64,000 nt of DNA from Fredinandcohnia onubensis. Lineage in GTDB: Bacteria; Bacillota; Bacilli; Bacillales; Bacillaceae_L. The DNA is taken from positions 372,001 through 436,000 of the forward strand of contig NZ_NSEB01000006.1 of assembly GCF_002734215.1 (NCBI RefSeq). The letters are read 5' to 3'. Below, in pieces: positions 27,256 to 37,112 of the stretch (position 1 is its first letter; each line of letters starts with the position of its first letter). The position numbers and the translations under genes were made by a program. The notes beneath the pieces were generated by a model. That model saw only the letters and a list, made by a program, of their open reading frames with translations, was not told where the DNA came from and made no database searches.

Positions 27256-28864
27256 TATCTCTTGATAAAAATGCAAATCGATTGCCGAGAAGGACCTCCA
27301 ATAGTCGTGATCGATAAGCTAAGAATAGGTAAACAGCAGCCCCAACTACAACCCCAACTAAGAGCACGAAGACTGACTGCGCCCTACCATTTTCAAATCC
27401 GACAACAAAAGATAATAACCATCCGATTAAAAATATAGCCGATGCCATAACGGTTGCGAAAATAGCCATTAATAACGACCTTCTTGCAAACATTGAGTAT
27501 TTATATCCTGCATGTCTTGCAATCATCCAGAAACAATATAAAATGGCAACTGTGTATCCTAGGGCAGTAGCAAGAATTGATCCAATTTCACCAAACCAGG
27601 AGATAAACGGACTATTGAAACTAATTTTGAGAATTAGCCCCATAAATAAACTTACCACTGCAAACTTTTGCTTATTAATTCCTTGTAGAATTGCAGCTGA
27701 AATCGAATAGAAAGAAAATAGAATTGCGACAGGTGCATACCATCTTAAAATTCGACCGCCTGCTTCACTCATCTCAAAAAATGCATTGAAAGCTGGATAG
27801 GCTAATACTGATAAACCAACAACGGCTGGTAATACTAGAAGCACACAAATTTGAAAGGTCTTATCAATTTGACTTCTTAGTAAACTAAAGTCCCCTGATG
27901 TAAACGACTTTGTAATCGTTGGTACAAGCGTTAGACTAAATGCTGTCGCTAAAGACACAGGAATCATAACCAATTTTGGAACCATGAAGGTGACATATGA
28001 AAATAGTCCTTCTGATATATCTTTATCGACTCCGTTGCTCATCATTGTTTTGTTAAACGTAAGTTGGTCAACATATTGATAAAGCGGAATCGCAAGTCCT
28101 ACAATGACAAAAGGTCCTGCATAGGAAAACAGCTCCCTAAACATCTCCTTTGTTGACATATCTGTTTGTGGCTTACTTTTCGCGAGCATTTCCTCTAAGT
28201 ATGGCTTTCGCTTAAACCAATACCATAGGAGGACTGCTAATCCACCAAGCGCCCCAATAAAGGCACCAAATGTAGCTAATCCAACAGCAAATACTCTCTC
28301 TCCATCGATTATCTTCATCACAATAAAAGTTGCTGCAAGAACAAAGGAAATACGGACAATCTGCTCCACAACCTGTGAAACAGCAGTTGGTCCCATTGAT
28401 TGGTGACCTTGGAAGAATCCTCGTTGAATACTCATAATCGGAACGACAAGTAGTGCAAAGCTTACCATTCGTATCACGAATGTAACATCTTCAACCGTAT
28501 TTCCTGCATCTCCCCCACCAAGAACAATTGGCGCAAGAATGGGTGCAATTAAGTTAAGGATTGTAAAACCGACTAAACCCGTAAGCCCCATTACAATTAG
28601 TCCAGACTTATACATCCTCATCCCGGTATGATAATCGCCTAATGAGTTATATTTCGAAACAAATTTAGAAACAGCAGCTGGAATTCCCGCTGTTGATATA
28701 AATAAAAATATTGTATATTGTGCATACCCATAAGAATAAAGGGCAGATCCAAGGCTTCCAACTAAATAAACAAAAGGAAACACATAGATCATTCCAAGTA
28801 CTCGAGAAATATATGTAGCAAGGGTTAAAACAAACGTCCCACGCAATAGTTTCGAATCTGACAT
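27236..28864 (-). CDS. ytgP: YtgP, MurJ-like polysaccharide/lipid II flippase family protein
   Basis: This 542-residue polytopic membrane protein of the MOP superfamily has about 14 predicted helices. The N-terminal SKLLRGTFVLTLATYISRVLGMIYVFP and VPIMSIQRGFFQGHQSMGPTAVSQVVEQ blocks are typical of the YtgP/SpoVB branch. Members act as flippases for lipid-linked cell wall or polysaccharide precursors; B. subtilis YtgP (MurJ) functions in lipid II export alongside Amj. The ATG at 28864 follows GGGGATTTT. The full length argues for function. Confidence 0.92.
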   Translation of the reverse strand: MSDSKLLRGTFVLTLATYISRVLGMIYVFPFVYLVGSLGSALYSYGYAQYTIFLFISTAGIPAAVSKFVSKYNSLGDYHTGMRMYKSGLIVMGLTGLVGFTILNLIAPILAPIVLGGGDAGNTVEDVTFVIRMVSFALLVVPIMSIQRGFFQGHQSMGPTAVSQVVEQIVRISFVLAATFIVMKIIDGERVFAVGLATFGAFIGALGGLAVLLWYWFKRKPYLEEMLAKSKPQTDMSTKEMFRELFSYAGPFVIVGLAIPLYQYVDQLTFNKTMMSNGVDKDISEGLFSYVTFMVPKLVMIPVSLATAFSLTLVPTITKSFTSGDFSLLRSQIDKTFQICVLLVLPAVVGLSVLAYPAFNAFFEMSEAGGRILRWYAPVAILFSFYSISAAILQGINKQKFAVVSLFMGLILKISFNSPFISWFGEIGSILATALGYTVAILYCFWMIARHAGYKYSMFARRSLLMAIFATVMASAIFLIGWLLSFVVGFENGRAQSVFVLLVGVVVGAAVYLFLAYRSRLLEVLLGNRFAFLSRDRKKAVQ

Positions 28865-29088
28865 ATAAAATCCCCAATCTTTATATTTGAAGACTAACTA
28901 AACAATTTTATCATACTTATAAAAATTATTAACCTATAATTATTTGTCTGTTTCTTGACTTATTGGCTTCTTTAGCTTTGTCATGTATAGTTTAGACTTG
29001 TTAGTTTTTAATTTCAACGTTATTCTATGTTTCAACAAACAATCCCATGATATGATGTAATAAGGAAAGCATGGGAGTGTGGAAAGCC

Positions 29089-29481
29089 ATGAAAGAAATT
29101 ATTTTGTTTGATGGTGTTTGTACGTTTTGCAACAGCAGTGTCCAATTTATCCTTAAAAGAGATTTGAAACAACGTTATCATTTTGCATCCCTTCAAAGTG
29201 AAGTGGGAAAAGACCTGCTGAGAACACATGGTATATCCGAAAACATAAATAGTTTCATATTAATTGAAGGTGAGCATTATTTTACAAAATCAAGTGCTGC
29301 ACTTAGGGTCTGTCGAAATCTCAAAGGGCCATATCGTTTCCTTTCGATTTTTAGATTTGTGCCAGCACCTATCAGGGATATATTTTATCATGTAATTGCC
29401 AATAATCGTTATAAATGGTTTGGAAAACAGGAAAGCTGTATGCTTCCTTCTCCCAAGGACCGCCAACGATTTTTAGATTAA
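29089..29481 (+). CDS. DCC-family thiol-disulfide oxidoreductase-like protein
   Basis: This 130-residue protein belongs to the DUF393/DCC family (YuxK-like). The defining motif is ILFDGVCTFCNSSVQFILKRD, with DGVC and a CxxC pair, and the second conserved block is FILIEGEHYFTKSSAALRVCR. The family is predicted to have a thioredoxin-like fold; substrates are unknown. Start ATG 29089 follows GGGAGTGTGGAAAG. It lies between ytgP and ytfP, where B. subtilis has no counterpart that I know of. Confidence 0.85.
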   Translation: MKEIILFDGVCTFCNSSVQFILKRDLKQRYHFASLQSEVGKDLLRTHGISENINSFILIEGEHYFTKSSAALRVCRNLKGPYRFLSIFRFVPAPIRDIFYHVIANNRYKWFGKQESCMLPSPKDRQRFLD

Positions 29482-29495
29482 CTTAATCCAACTTG

Positions 29496-29516
29496 GTACG
29501 CCAAGGCGTATTTGAT
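29496..29516 (+). repeat. Possible remnant of repeat family A
   Basis: The palindrome ACGCCAAGGCGT followed by ATTTG resembles the first 17 nt of the family A repeats (ACGCCTGGCGTATTTG). Nothing of the rest of the element is present. It stands in the leader of ytfP. Confidence 0.3.
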
Positions 29517-29533
29517 TATAAGGAGTGTTCTAT

Positions 29534-30808
29534 TTGCAGTATGATGTAATTGTAATCGGAGGGGGACCTTCAGGCTTAATGGCTGCGATTGCTGCTGGAG
29601 AGCAAGGAGCGAAGGTTCTTCTTTTAGATAAAGGGAACAAGCTTGGTAGAAAGCTTGCAATTTCAGGTGGAGGACGTTGCAATGTTACAAACCGACTCCC
29701 CATAGAAGAAATCATCAAGCATATCCCAGGTAACGGAAGATTTTTATATAGCGCGTTCTCTGTATTTAATAACGAAGATATTATCGCGTTTTTTGAAAAG
29801 TTAGGGATACAACTAAAAGAAGAAGACCATGGCAGGATGTTTCCAACGACAAATAAAGCCCAGTCTGTTGTCGATGCCTTATTAACTCAACTTGATTCTT
29901 TAGAAGTTCATATTAAAGTAGATACACCAGTTGCTAAGCTCGAATATAGAGATAATCGGGTCGCAGGAGTGCATTTAAAAGACGGTGAATACTTAGAAGC
30001 AAGTTGTATCGTTGTAGCTGTCGGCGGAAAATCTGTACCGCAAACAGGTTCGACTGGGGACGGATATGCATGGGCAAAGGCTGCCGGTCATACGATCACA
30101 GACCTATTCCCTACCGAAGTTCCGGTAACATCTAACGAAGATTTTATTAAAAATAAATCCCTACAAGGACTAGCATTACGAGATGTTGCTGTTAGTGTCC
30201 TGAACCCTAAAGGTAAGACGGTAATTACCCATCAAATGGACATGTTATTTACTCATTTCGGAATTTCGGGACCGGCTGTTTTACGATGTAGCCAGTTTGT
30301 TGTCAAGACGATGAAGAAGTTTAAAGTAGATGATGTTGTTATTAGTATTGATGCGCTTCCTACAATGAACGAAGAGCAAATTTTTCAGCAAATATTGAAA
30401 CTAGTGAAAGAAGAGCCTAAGAAGGCATTAAAAAATATCTTAAAAGGATTTCTACCAGAAAGATATTTACTCTTTTTATTAGAAAGAAATGAGATTGACC
30501 CTCAGGTTACATTTGCAAACTTGCCTCATGATCGGATTCGTGCATTTGCTAAGGATTGTAAACAATTCCAATTCACAGTAAATGGCACCTTACCAATTGA
30601 GAAAGCATTTGTAACTGGTGGTGGTGTTTCAATCAAAGAGATTCATCCAAAGGAAATGGAATCAAAACTCATGAAGGGACTCTTTTTCTGTGGAGAAATT
30701 CTTGATATCCACGGATATACGGGTGGCTACAATATAACATCAGCCCTTGTGACGGGAAGATTAGCAGGCGAAAACGCAGGGAAACAAGCATCAACTATTC
30801 GAAATTAA
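29534..30808 (+). CDS. ytfP: YtfP, HI0933-family flavoprotein
   Basis: This 424-residue FAD/NAD(P)-binding protein is of the HI0933/BaiN type. The N-terminal Rossmann motif is [23 protein letters not shown], followed by [18 protein letters not shown], a family signature. The C-terminal FAD segment is [20 protein letters not shown] with [24 protein letters not shown]. The reaction is not established for this family in Bacillus. Translation starts at TTG 29534, with AAGGAG 8 nt upstream. Confidence 0.9.
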   Translation: MQYDVIVIGGGPSGLMAAIAAGEQGAKVLLLDKGNKLGRKLAISGGGRCNVTNRLPIEEIIKHIPGNGRFLYSAFSVFNNEDIIAFFEKLGIQLKEEDHGRMFPTTNKAQSVVDALLTQLDSLEVHIKVDTPVAKLEYRDNRVAGVHLKDGEYLEASCIVVAVGGKSVPQTGSTGDGYAWAKAAGHTITDLFPTEVPVTSNEDFIKNKSLQGLALRDVAVSVLNPKGKTVITHQMDMLFTHFGISGPAVLRCSQFVVKTMKKFKVDDVVISIDALPTMNEEQIFQQILKLVKEEPKKALKNILKGFLPERYLLFLLERNEIDPQVTFANLPHDRIRAFAKDCKQFQFTVNGTLPIEKAFVTGGGVSIKEIHPKEMESKLMKGLFFCGEILDIHGYTGGYNITSALVTGRLAGENAGKQASTIRN

Positions 30809-30811
30809 AGC

Positions 30812-30849
30812 AGAGCCTAACTCACTCTAGTTATTGTGGGTTAGGCTCT
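30812..30849. terminator. Bidirectional terminator ytfP / cse60
   Basis: AGAGCCTAAC pairs with GTTAGGCTCT across an 18-nt spacer; the cse60 stop lies in the right arm. The U-run is weak. Confidence 0.6.
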
Positions 30850-31026
30850 ATATATGACCATCGCAGAAAAACAAAAGATTTGGTCATCCTCTTGATCGCA
30901 AGAAACGCCGACCTGGAATTTGATATCAATAATATCTCCTTCGCCAATCTGTTCTAAAAAGCGGTTCATCTTATGTTCAAGGTCCTCTTCATGTTCTTCA
31001 TCAAAAACCTTAACCTTCAAAGCCAT
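30841..31026 (-). CDS. cse60: Sporulation protein Cse60 (YteV)
   Basis: This 61-residue acidic protein (MALKVKVFDEEHEEDLEHKM... with C-terminal QIFCFSAMVIYRA) matches Cse60, a small SigE-controlled mother-cell sporulation protein of unknown mechanism. Its length equals the family norm. The ATG at 31026 is preceded by GGAGGTGG; the in-frame start at 31044 overlaps that site. I did not find a clear SigE promoter by eye. Its presence supports a spore-forming host. Confidence 0.88.
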   Translation of the reverse strand: MALKVKVFDEEHEEDLEHKMNRFLEQIGEGDIIDIKFQVGVSCDQEDDQIFCFSAMVIYRA

Positions 31027-31081
31027 AAACTCCACCTCCAACACTAGTATTGACAGAGTTTTAGACTTATAAGCTTACAAA

Positions 31082-31642
31082 TTAAGATTTTTTCATTCTT
31101 TTACGGAATAAGAATCCTATAACTAGTAAAATGACACTGATGGCAAGATACAAAAACAGATTCGAATTTCCTAGTTCATCTTGTAAATCCACTTGTTCGG
31201 TGGGTGCTTTCCCCTGGCCAAGAATCGCTAAATCTTCCCCTGCTTCAGATAATAATGCCGTCCTCTCACATAATCCTGTTTCTAAGTTATCGTTTTCCCC
31301 ATAGGCATAGATAATATATTCCTTATCCAATTCAAATTCATATCCACAGCTTGCACTAGATCTTGCAGCGCTTACAATAACTTGAGAGGTCTCAACACCT
31401 TTCCAACTTTCATTGACTTCAAATAATACCTCAATTGGATCGGCACTAGATTTAATATAAGAACGTTTATTTTCATCCTCCATTTTAATGACCTTTCCAG
31501 AGAATACGGCCGTTTTTCTATTTAACTCATCCTTTACAGATTCAGGATAGGCACATGAACATGCATATGCTTGACGTGGAAATAACCCAATAAAAATCAG
31601 AAAAAGTAACACTAAAACGAGTATCCCTTTTAGATATTTCAT
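31082..31642 (-). CDS. Exported membrane-anchored protein with N-terminal CSC (NTR/TIMP-like) motif
   Basis: This 186-residue protein has a signal peptide (residues 1 to about 26, ending YA). The mature N-terminus is CSCAYPESVKDELNRKTAVFSGKV. A Cys-x-Cys at the mature end followed by a beta-barrel-like domain (VLFEVNESWKGVE, YIIYAYGE) with paired cysteines (SASCGYEF, GLCERT) resembles TIMP/netrin-like domains. A C-terminal helix and KKRMKKS-type tail (IGFLFRKRMKKS) should anchor it in the membrane facing outward. The function is unknown. Confidence 0.82.
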   Translation of the reverse strand: MKYLKGILVLVLLFLIFIGLFPRQAYACSCAYPESVKDELNRKTAVFSGKVIKMEDENKRSYIKSSADPIEVLFEVNESWKGVETSQVIVSAARSSASCGYEFELDKEYIIYAYGENDNLETGLCERTALLSEAGEDLAILGQGKAPTEQVDLQDELGNSNLFLYLAISVILLVIGFLFRKRMKKS

Positions 31643-31726
31643 TTCGTAGACCCCCTTTTAAATATAGTCGAAAAAAGGAAGGCAAGAGTTGCAATAAAGC
31701 TTCTAGTTTTATTTAAACAATATAAA

Positions 31727-32050
31727 TGTCTAATAACAGGAATGTACCTAGGTTTTGCCATGGATTTTTCCTGTTTTATCAGTATGTAATACATTAACTG
31801 GCGTTTATGCAATACCTTTTTCCACCTTTATCCAGAAATCACTTTTTATGCGATACTTATGCCACGACTTTTTACTTTTTTATCCAGAAGTCACTTCTTA
31901 TCCGCTGCTTTTGCCATGACCTTTTCCTTTTTTATCCAGAAGTCATTTCTTATCCGATACTTTTGTCATGACTTTTTCCTCTTTTATCCAGAAGTCATTT
32001 CTTATCTGAAACTTATGCCATGATCTTTTCCTTTTTTACCCAATAGAGTT
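31727..32050 (+). repeat. 52-bp tandem repeat array
   Basis: Units begin at 31779, 31831, 31883, 31935 and 31987, exactly 52 bp apart, with a degenerate unit at 31727 and a partial one after 32039. The four central units share TTATCCAGAAGTCA and GCCATGACTTTTTCC segments and carry AAGTCAT/ATGACTT arms. A 52-bp period is not a multiple of three, so it is not coding. The array fills the gap between a signal-peptide protein and a membrane protein. Confidence 0.9.
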
Positions 32051-32075
32051 CCCTTATACTTCCAAGATGAAAGAA

Positions 32076-32606
32076 TTAGTTCATTTCCTTTCTTGCAAAC
32101 AGTCCTGTAAATAAAAAACAGGTGATGAAAGCGAATAGGGTTACGGTGATGGCCATGACTAGTCCGATGAATGCCATAAAGGTATCGTCCCCTGGAAATT
32201 GTGGTTCAAGCGTGACAATCATATAAGCGAAAATAAGTGTAAGGATTAAATAAAAGCTACTGCCTAGAAACCCTCTTAGTAAACGCCCCTTTTTATCACC
32301 TTTCCAGGCATTCAAAAGTATAATCCATGCAATCAGACTTACTAGAACAGCTCCCACCATAATAAATAAATGGATGTAAGGAATCATCAGGAAGCTCAGT
32401 CCATAGAGTATTAATAAAGTTGAGCCAAATAAAATTGCATTCAAAACAAATAGAAATAACCCACTAAGCCATGGATTTTGGAACCAATTATAGCTTGATA
32501 GTTTTTGTACTATTCGATTATTGGTACCTATGTAATTCACAAGTTTGTTTTGATAAATTCCCAAAACAACGACTAATAAGATACCAAGCAATAAAAAAAG
32601 TGTCAT
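32076..32606 (-). CDS. Polytopic membrane protein of unknown function
   Basis: This 176-residue protein has about five predicted membrane helices: LFLLLGILLVVVLGIY, LSGLFLFVLNAILFGSTLLIL, LFIMVGAVLVSLIAWIILL, SSFYLILTLIFAYMIV, and a final FIGLVMAITVTLFAFITCFLF. No motif is recognised. The ATG at 32606 is chosen since GGAGGGG lies 5 nt upstream; the frame continues to 32663 without such a site. It follows ytwF at a distance of about 190 bp and is preceded by no clear terminator. Confidence 0.78.
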   Translation of the reverse strand: MTLFLLLGILLVVVLGIYQNKLVNYIGTNNRIVQKLSSYNWFQNPWLSGLFLFVLNAILFGSTLLILYGLSFLMIPYIHLFIMVGAVLVSLIAWIILLNAWKGDKKGRLLRGFLGSSFYLILTLIFAYMIVTLEPQFPGDDTFMAFIGLVMAITVTLFAFITCFLFTGLFARKEMN

Positions 32607-32797
32607 TTCTTCCCCTCCAAATGTTATTATTTTAATTCTAAACATATTTTTATTGTTTTTCAATAAATTATTACCGTTATTTACTACTTTTTTATTGTTT
32701 CAACAACACGAAAAACGTGAATCCTATATGAATTCACGTTAAATACTTATTTGAAATTAATTTTTCTTTTTATCAGAAATACAGGTAGCCCTTCCTT

Positions 32798-33100
32798 TTA
32801 TCGCTTCGTTTCTCCTGTCCAATTCATCATTCCACCGACCATGTTTCGGACTTTATAGCCTTGGTCATCGAGATATGCACAGACATTGAAGCTTCTTCCA
32901 CCAGAGCGGCAAATAATGATGTATTCAGTATCTTTATCAAAAAACCCTAGATTTTCCGGAATTTCTCCCATTTTAATATGCTTTGCTCCAGGGATCATTC
33001 CCTCTGCTACTTCTTCATCTTCACGAACATCAACAAGCTCTAACTTCTCACCTGCTTCAAGCTTTTGTTTCAGTTCTTCGGTTGTTATTTCTTCAATCAT
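32798..33100 (-). CDS. ytwF: YtwF, single-domain rhodanese
   Basis: This 100-residue rhodanese-like sulfurtransferase has the active-site cysteine Cys64 in IIICRSGGRS. The typical upstream block is ELVDVREDEEVAEGMIPGAKHI, and VGGMMNWTGE closes the fold. Such proteins carry persulfide sulfur in the cytosol; a specific acceptor is unknown. The ATG at 33100 follows AGAGGATGGG. It is divergent from the M42 peptidase. Confidence 0.9.
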   Translation of the reverse strand: MIEEITTEELKQKLEAGEKLELVDVREDEEVAEGMIPGAKHIKMGEIPENLGFFDKDTEYIIICRSGGRSFNVCAYLDDQGYKVRNMVGGMMNWTGETKR

Positions 33101-33259
33101 TAGGTCCCATCCTCTCACTTTCTATCTCGACCATTATAGCAAATCGAAAATACGGATTACAATTTTCTAAAATTGAAGTTTTCCATATTCTTGAAAACTA
33201 GAATTTCTTTTTAAAAAAGAGTATGCTATAACTAGCTTAAAATCAAGGGGGAAAAGAAG

Positions 33260-34309
33260 TTGACGTATCCAAATACAGACGAAACCATTCAACTTATTAA
33301 AGAGCTTGTTTCGATTCCAAGTCCTTCTGGAAACACAAGCGAAGTGATCTCTTTCGTAGAAAAACTTCTAAAAGAGGAAAATGTAGATACATACCGAAAC
33401 CGTAAAGGCGGGCTAATCGCTACTATTCCTGGAAAGGACACACAAAGACATCGTATGCTCACAGCCCATGTAGATACATTGGGTGCTATTGTAAAAGAAA
33501 TTAAACCAAGTGGTCGATTAAAACTTGATCTAATTGGTGGATTTAAATACAACTCGATTGAAGGAGAATACTGCCGAATTGAAACTTCAACTGGTAAATT
33601 TTATACTGGGACTATTTTAATGCATCAGCAATCTGTACACGTATACAAGGATGCAGGTAAAGCTGAACGTAATCAAGATAATATGGAAGTCCGGATTGAC
33701 GAGAAAGTAAGAAATGCGGATGAAGTTAGAGCTCTTGGTATTGAAGTTGGCGACTTTGTTTCCTTTGACCCACGTGTGGAAGTTACAGTTAATGGCTTTA
33801 TAAAATCTCGTCATCTGGATGACAAAGCAAGTGTTGGTATCCTGCTTCAATTGATTAAGCAAATCAAGGCAGAGAATATTGAACTTCCGTATACAACTCA
33901 TTTTCTTATTTCAAATAACGAAGAAATCGGCTATGGCGGGAACTCTAATATCACACCTGAAACAGTAGAGTATTTAGCCGTAGATATGGGGGCAATGGGA
34001 GACGGTCAATCAACCGATGAATTTACAGTTTCCATTTGTGTGAAGGATGCTAGTGGACCTTATCATTATGCTTTCCGCAAAAAACTTGTCCAACTTGCTG
34101 AAAAACATGAAATCGGGTATAAGCTAGATATTTATCCATACTATGGATCTGATGCATCCGCTGCTATTCGTTCTGGACATGATATTATCCATGGATTAAT
34201 TGGACCTGGAATCGACTCTTCTCACGCATTTGAGCGAACACATAAAGAATCAATTGAAAACACTACAAAGCTACTCTATCACTATCTACAATCTGAAATG
34301 GTTGAGTAA
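33260..34309 (+). CDS. M42 family metallopeptidase
   Basis: This 349-residue peptidase is related to FrvX/YsdC. The motifs are HRMLTAHVDTLGAIVKEI (ligand His, catalytic Asp), SRHLDDKASVGILLQL (bridging Asp), HFLISNNEEIGYGG (catalytic Glu) and YLAVDMGAMGDG; GPGIDSSHAFERTHKESIENT supplies the last His. It is a second M42 member in the window besides ytoP. The start is TTG 33260, with GGGGGAAAA upstream. Substrate preference is unknown. Confidence 0.9.
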   Translation: MTYPNTDETIQLIKELVSIPSPSGNTSEVISFVEKLLKEENVDTYRNRKGGLIATIPGKDTQRHRMLTAHVDTLGAIVKEIKPSGRLKLDLIGGFKYNSIEGEYCRIETSTGKFYTGTILMHQQSVHVYKDAGKAERNQDNMEVRIDEKVRNADEVRALGIEVGDFVSFDPRVEVTVNGFIKSRHLDDKASVGILLQLIKQIKAENIELPYTTHFLISNNEEIGYGGNSNITPETVEYLAVDMGAMGDGQSTDEFTVSICVKDASGPYHYAFRKKLVQLAEKHEIGYKLDIYPYYGSDASAAIRSGHDIIHGLIGPGIDSSHAFERTHKESIENTTKLLYHYLQSEMVE

Positions 34310-34346
34310 ATGGTGAAGCTGCCATTAGTGGTATCCTTTTACATGT

Positions 34347-34376
34347 TAAAAGCCCTCCAATTGGAGGGCTTTTTGC
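34347..34376. terminator. Bidirectional terminator M42 peptidase / leuS
   Basis: The sequence AAAAGCCCTCC-AATT-GGAGGGCTTTTT is an almost perfect palindrome between two convergent stop codons. Confidence 0.9.
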
Positions 34377-34378
34377 TA

Positions 34379-36796
34379 TTAGTTAGCTACAATATTTACA
34401 AGCTTACCTGGTACCGCAATAACTTTGCGAACTGTTTTTCCTTCGATTTGTTCCTTAACCGGGTCTGCCCCCATCGCAATTTGCTCAAGTACTTCTTTAG
34501 AAGCATCTGCAGGAACATGAAGCTTTGCTTTTACTTTTCCATTCACTTGGATAACAATCTCAATTTCAGCTTCAACTAATTTTGCTTCATCAAATGCTGG
34601 CCATGATTCATAAGCAATAGAGCCTGTATTTCCAAGTTTCGCCCAAAGCTCTTCAGCCAAGTGAGGAGCAACTGGAGAAAGAAGTTTTACAAAGCCTTCA
34701 ATAAACGGCTTAGGCAATTCAGTTGCTTTGTATGCATCATTGATGAATACCATCAATTGTGAAATTGCCGTATTAAAATGTAATGCTTCATAATCCTCTG
34801 TTACCTTTTTCACTGTTTGGTGATACACGCGTTCAAGTGTAGTATCATTTGAATCAACTTTCACTTTGGAAGATAGGCTGCCATTGTCTTCGATAAGCAA
34901 GCGCCAGATTCGATCTAAGAAACGACGAGAACCATCTAGGCCGTTTGTTGACCAAGCAATGGAAGCATCTAATGGTCCCATGAACATTTCGTATAAACGA
35001 AGAGTGTCTGCGCCATGAGATTCAATGATGTCATCAGGGTTTACAACATTTCCTTTTGACTTACTCATTTTTTCATTACCTTCACCAAGAATCATACCTT
35101 GGTTGAAAAGCTTTTGGAATGGCTCTTTCGTTGTAACAACACCGATATCATATAAAACTTTATGCCAGAATCTCGCATAAAGTAAGTGAAGTACTGCATG
35201 TTCTGCTCCACCAATATATATATCAACTGGCAACCATTCTTTTAATTTTTCCGGATCTGCGAGTGCTTGATCATTATGTGGATCAATGTAGCGTAAGTAG
35301 TACCAACAGCTACCTGCCCATTGTGGCATTGTGTTTGTTTCACGGCGGCCTTTTTTGCCAGTCTTTTCATCAACGACATTTACCCACTCTGAGATATTTG
35401 CAAGTGGTGATTCACCAGTTCCGGAAGGTTTGATTTCCTTCGTTTTTGGAAGTACAAGTGGAAGTTCTTCCTCTGGAACAGTAGTCATTGTTCCATCTTC
35501 CCATTGAATGACTGGAATTGGTTCACCCCAATAACGCTGGCGGCTAAATAACCAATCACGTAACTTATAGGTAATTTCCTTTTTACCTAACTTATTTTCT
35601 TCTAGCCATGAAATCATTTTTGAAATGGCTTCTTCTTTATTTAATCCATTTAGGAAATCTGAATTAACATGCTCACCGTCACCAGTATATGCTTCTTTGG
35701 AAACATCACCGCCAGCAACGACTTCTCTAATCGGCAATTCAAACTTTTGTGCAAATTCATAGTCACGCTCATCATGTGCTGGAACTGCCATAATAGCTCC
35801 TGTTCCATAACTCATTAGAACATAATCGGCAATCCAGATTGGCATTTTTTCTTGGTTAACAGGGTTAACGGCATATGCACCTGTGAATACACCTGTTTTA
35901 TCTTTTGCTAGATCTGTACGCTCTAAATCACTCTTACTCTTGATTTTATCTAGGTAGGCATTGACTACTTCTTTTTGTTCAGGAGTCGTGATTTTATCAA
36001 CAAACGGATGCTCTGGCGCAAGTACTGCATAAGTAGCACCAAATAAAGTGTCTGGACGCGTTGTGAAAACGGTAAATGTTTCTTCATGTCCATCAATGTT
36101 AAAGGTTACATGTGCTCCCTCTGAACGGCCAATCCAGTTACGCTGCATTTCTTTTAAACTTTCTGGCCAATCAAGCTCATCTAAATCCTGTAGTAACCGT
36201 TCTGCATATGCCGTAATTTTTAATACCCATTGTCTCATTGGGCGTCTTTCAACAGGATGGCCACCACGTTCACTTTTTCCATCGATTACTTCTTCGTTTG
36301 CAAGTACAGTTCCTAACGCAGGGCACCAGTTAACAGGAATTTCATCTACATATGCTAAACCTTTTTCAAAAAGCTTTGTGAAAATCCATTGTGTCCATTT
36401 ATAGTAATTAGGATCTGTTGTGTTAATTTCACGATCCCAATCATATGAAAATCCAAGTTCTTTAATTTGTCGGCGGAAGGTATTGATATTTTTTTCAGTG
36501 AACTCAGCAGGGTCGTTTCCAGTATCTAAAGCATATTGTTCAGCTGGCAAACCGAATGCATCCCATCCCATTGGATGAAGAACATTGTATCCTTGCATAC
36601 GCTTCATTCTTGCTAAAATATCAGTAGCCGTATAGCCTTCAGGGTGACCAACGTGCAATCCCGCTCCAGATGGATATGGGAACATGTCTAACGCATAGAA
36701 TTTACGCTTTCCTTGGTCTTCAGTTGTCTTAAATGTTTTGTTCTGTTCCCAGTACTGCTGCCATTTTTTCTCGATCTTTTGGTGATTAAAACTCAT
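34379..36796 (-). CDS. leuS: Leucyl-tRNA synthetase
   Basis: This 805-residue class I aminoacyl-tRNA synthetase charges tRNA-Leu. The HIGH motif region is [18 protein letters not shown] and the KMSKS loop is [13 protein letters not shown]. The CP1 editing domain includes [22 protein letters not shown], and the C-terminal domain ends with [16 protein letters not shown]. The length is normal. The ATG at 36796 follows AGGAGGAAG. Expression is controlled by the T-box leader just upstream. Confidence 0.97.
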   Translation of the reverse strand: MSFNHQKIEKKWQQYWEQNKTFKTTEDQGKRKFYALDMFPYPSGAGLHVGHPEGYTATDILARMKRMQGYNVLHPMGWDAFGLPAEQYALDTGNDPAEFTEKNINTFRRQIKELGFSYDWDREINTTDPNYYKWTQWIFTKLFEKGLAYVDEIPVNWCPALGTVLANEEVIDGKSERGGHPVERRPMRQWVLKITAYAERLLQDLDELDWPESLKEMQRNWIGRSEGAHVTFNIDGHEETFTVFTTRPDTLFGATYAVLAPEHPFVDKITTPEQKEVVNAYLDKIKSKSDLERTDLAKDKTGVFTGAYAVNPVNQEKMPIWIADYVLMSYGTGAIMAVPAHDERDYEFAQKFELPIREVVAGGDVSKEAYTGDGEHVNSDFLNGLNKEEAISKMISWLEENKLGKKEITYKLRDWLFSRQRYWGEPIPVIQWEDGTMTTVPEEELPLVLPKTKEIKPSGTGESPLANISEWVNVVDEKTGKKGRRETNTMPQWAGSCWYYLRYIDPHNDQALADPEKLKEWLPVDIYIGGAEHAVLHLLYARFWHKVLYDIGVVTTKEPFQKLFNQGMILGEGNEKMSKSKGNVVNPDDIIESHGADTLRLYEMFMGPLDASIAWSTNGLDGSRRFLDRIWRLLIEDNGSLSSKVKVDSNDTTLERVYHQTVKKVTEDYEALHFNTAISQLMVFINDAYKATELPKPFIEGFVKLLSPVAPHLAEELWAKLGNTGSIAYESWPAFDEAKLVEAEIEIVIQVNGKVKAKLHVPADASKEVLEQIAMGADPVKEQIEGKTVRKVIAVPGKLVNIVAN

Positions 36797-36840
36797 AAGA
36801 CTTCCTCCTTAATCAGTTACAAATGCTAAAAAAACCTATA

Positions 36841-37096
36841 AAAAAACAAAAAACCCCTAATCCCAAAAGGGACGAGAGGATATGTATTCTTCCCGCGGTA
36901 CCACCCACATTAGTGACAAATTGTGCACTCACTTCATTCACCCTTAACGCGGATCATACGACAAGCACTAATTTGCACATTTGCAGTTCATGCTTGTTGC
37001 TCAAAGGCGAGTTCATGTTCATCAACGATTGACTTGCACCACCCGTCAACTCTCTAACACGTGTGTAGAACATTACTACTCCTTTTCAACGCTTCA
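36841..37096 (-). ncRNA. T-box leader of leuS (leucine-specific)
   Basis: On the minus strand the leader contains the T-box core GGGTGGTACCGCGG at about 36892-36907, then a terminator hairpin (CCTCTCGTCCC/GGGATTAGGGG) and a U-run at 36841-36853. Stem I starts near 37096. The segment GAACATGAACTCGCC fits a specifier loop with a CTC leucine codon, matching the downstream gene. Uncharged tRNA-Leu is expected to stabilise the antiterminator. Confidence 0.93.
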
Positions 37097-37106
37097 TTAA
37101 TTTTTG

Positions 37107-37112
37107 ATTATA
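37107..37112 (-). promoter_or_regulatory. -10 box of the leuS T-box promoter
   Basis: A TATAAT hexamer on the minus strand lies about 11 nt upstream of the predicted leader start. The -35 element at the usual distance is poor. Confidence 0.5.

Noticed and set aside
36823-37032. 69-codon frame on the plus strand
   Set aside because: It is the antisense of the leuS T-box leader.
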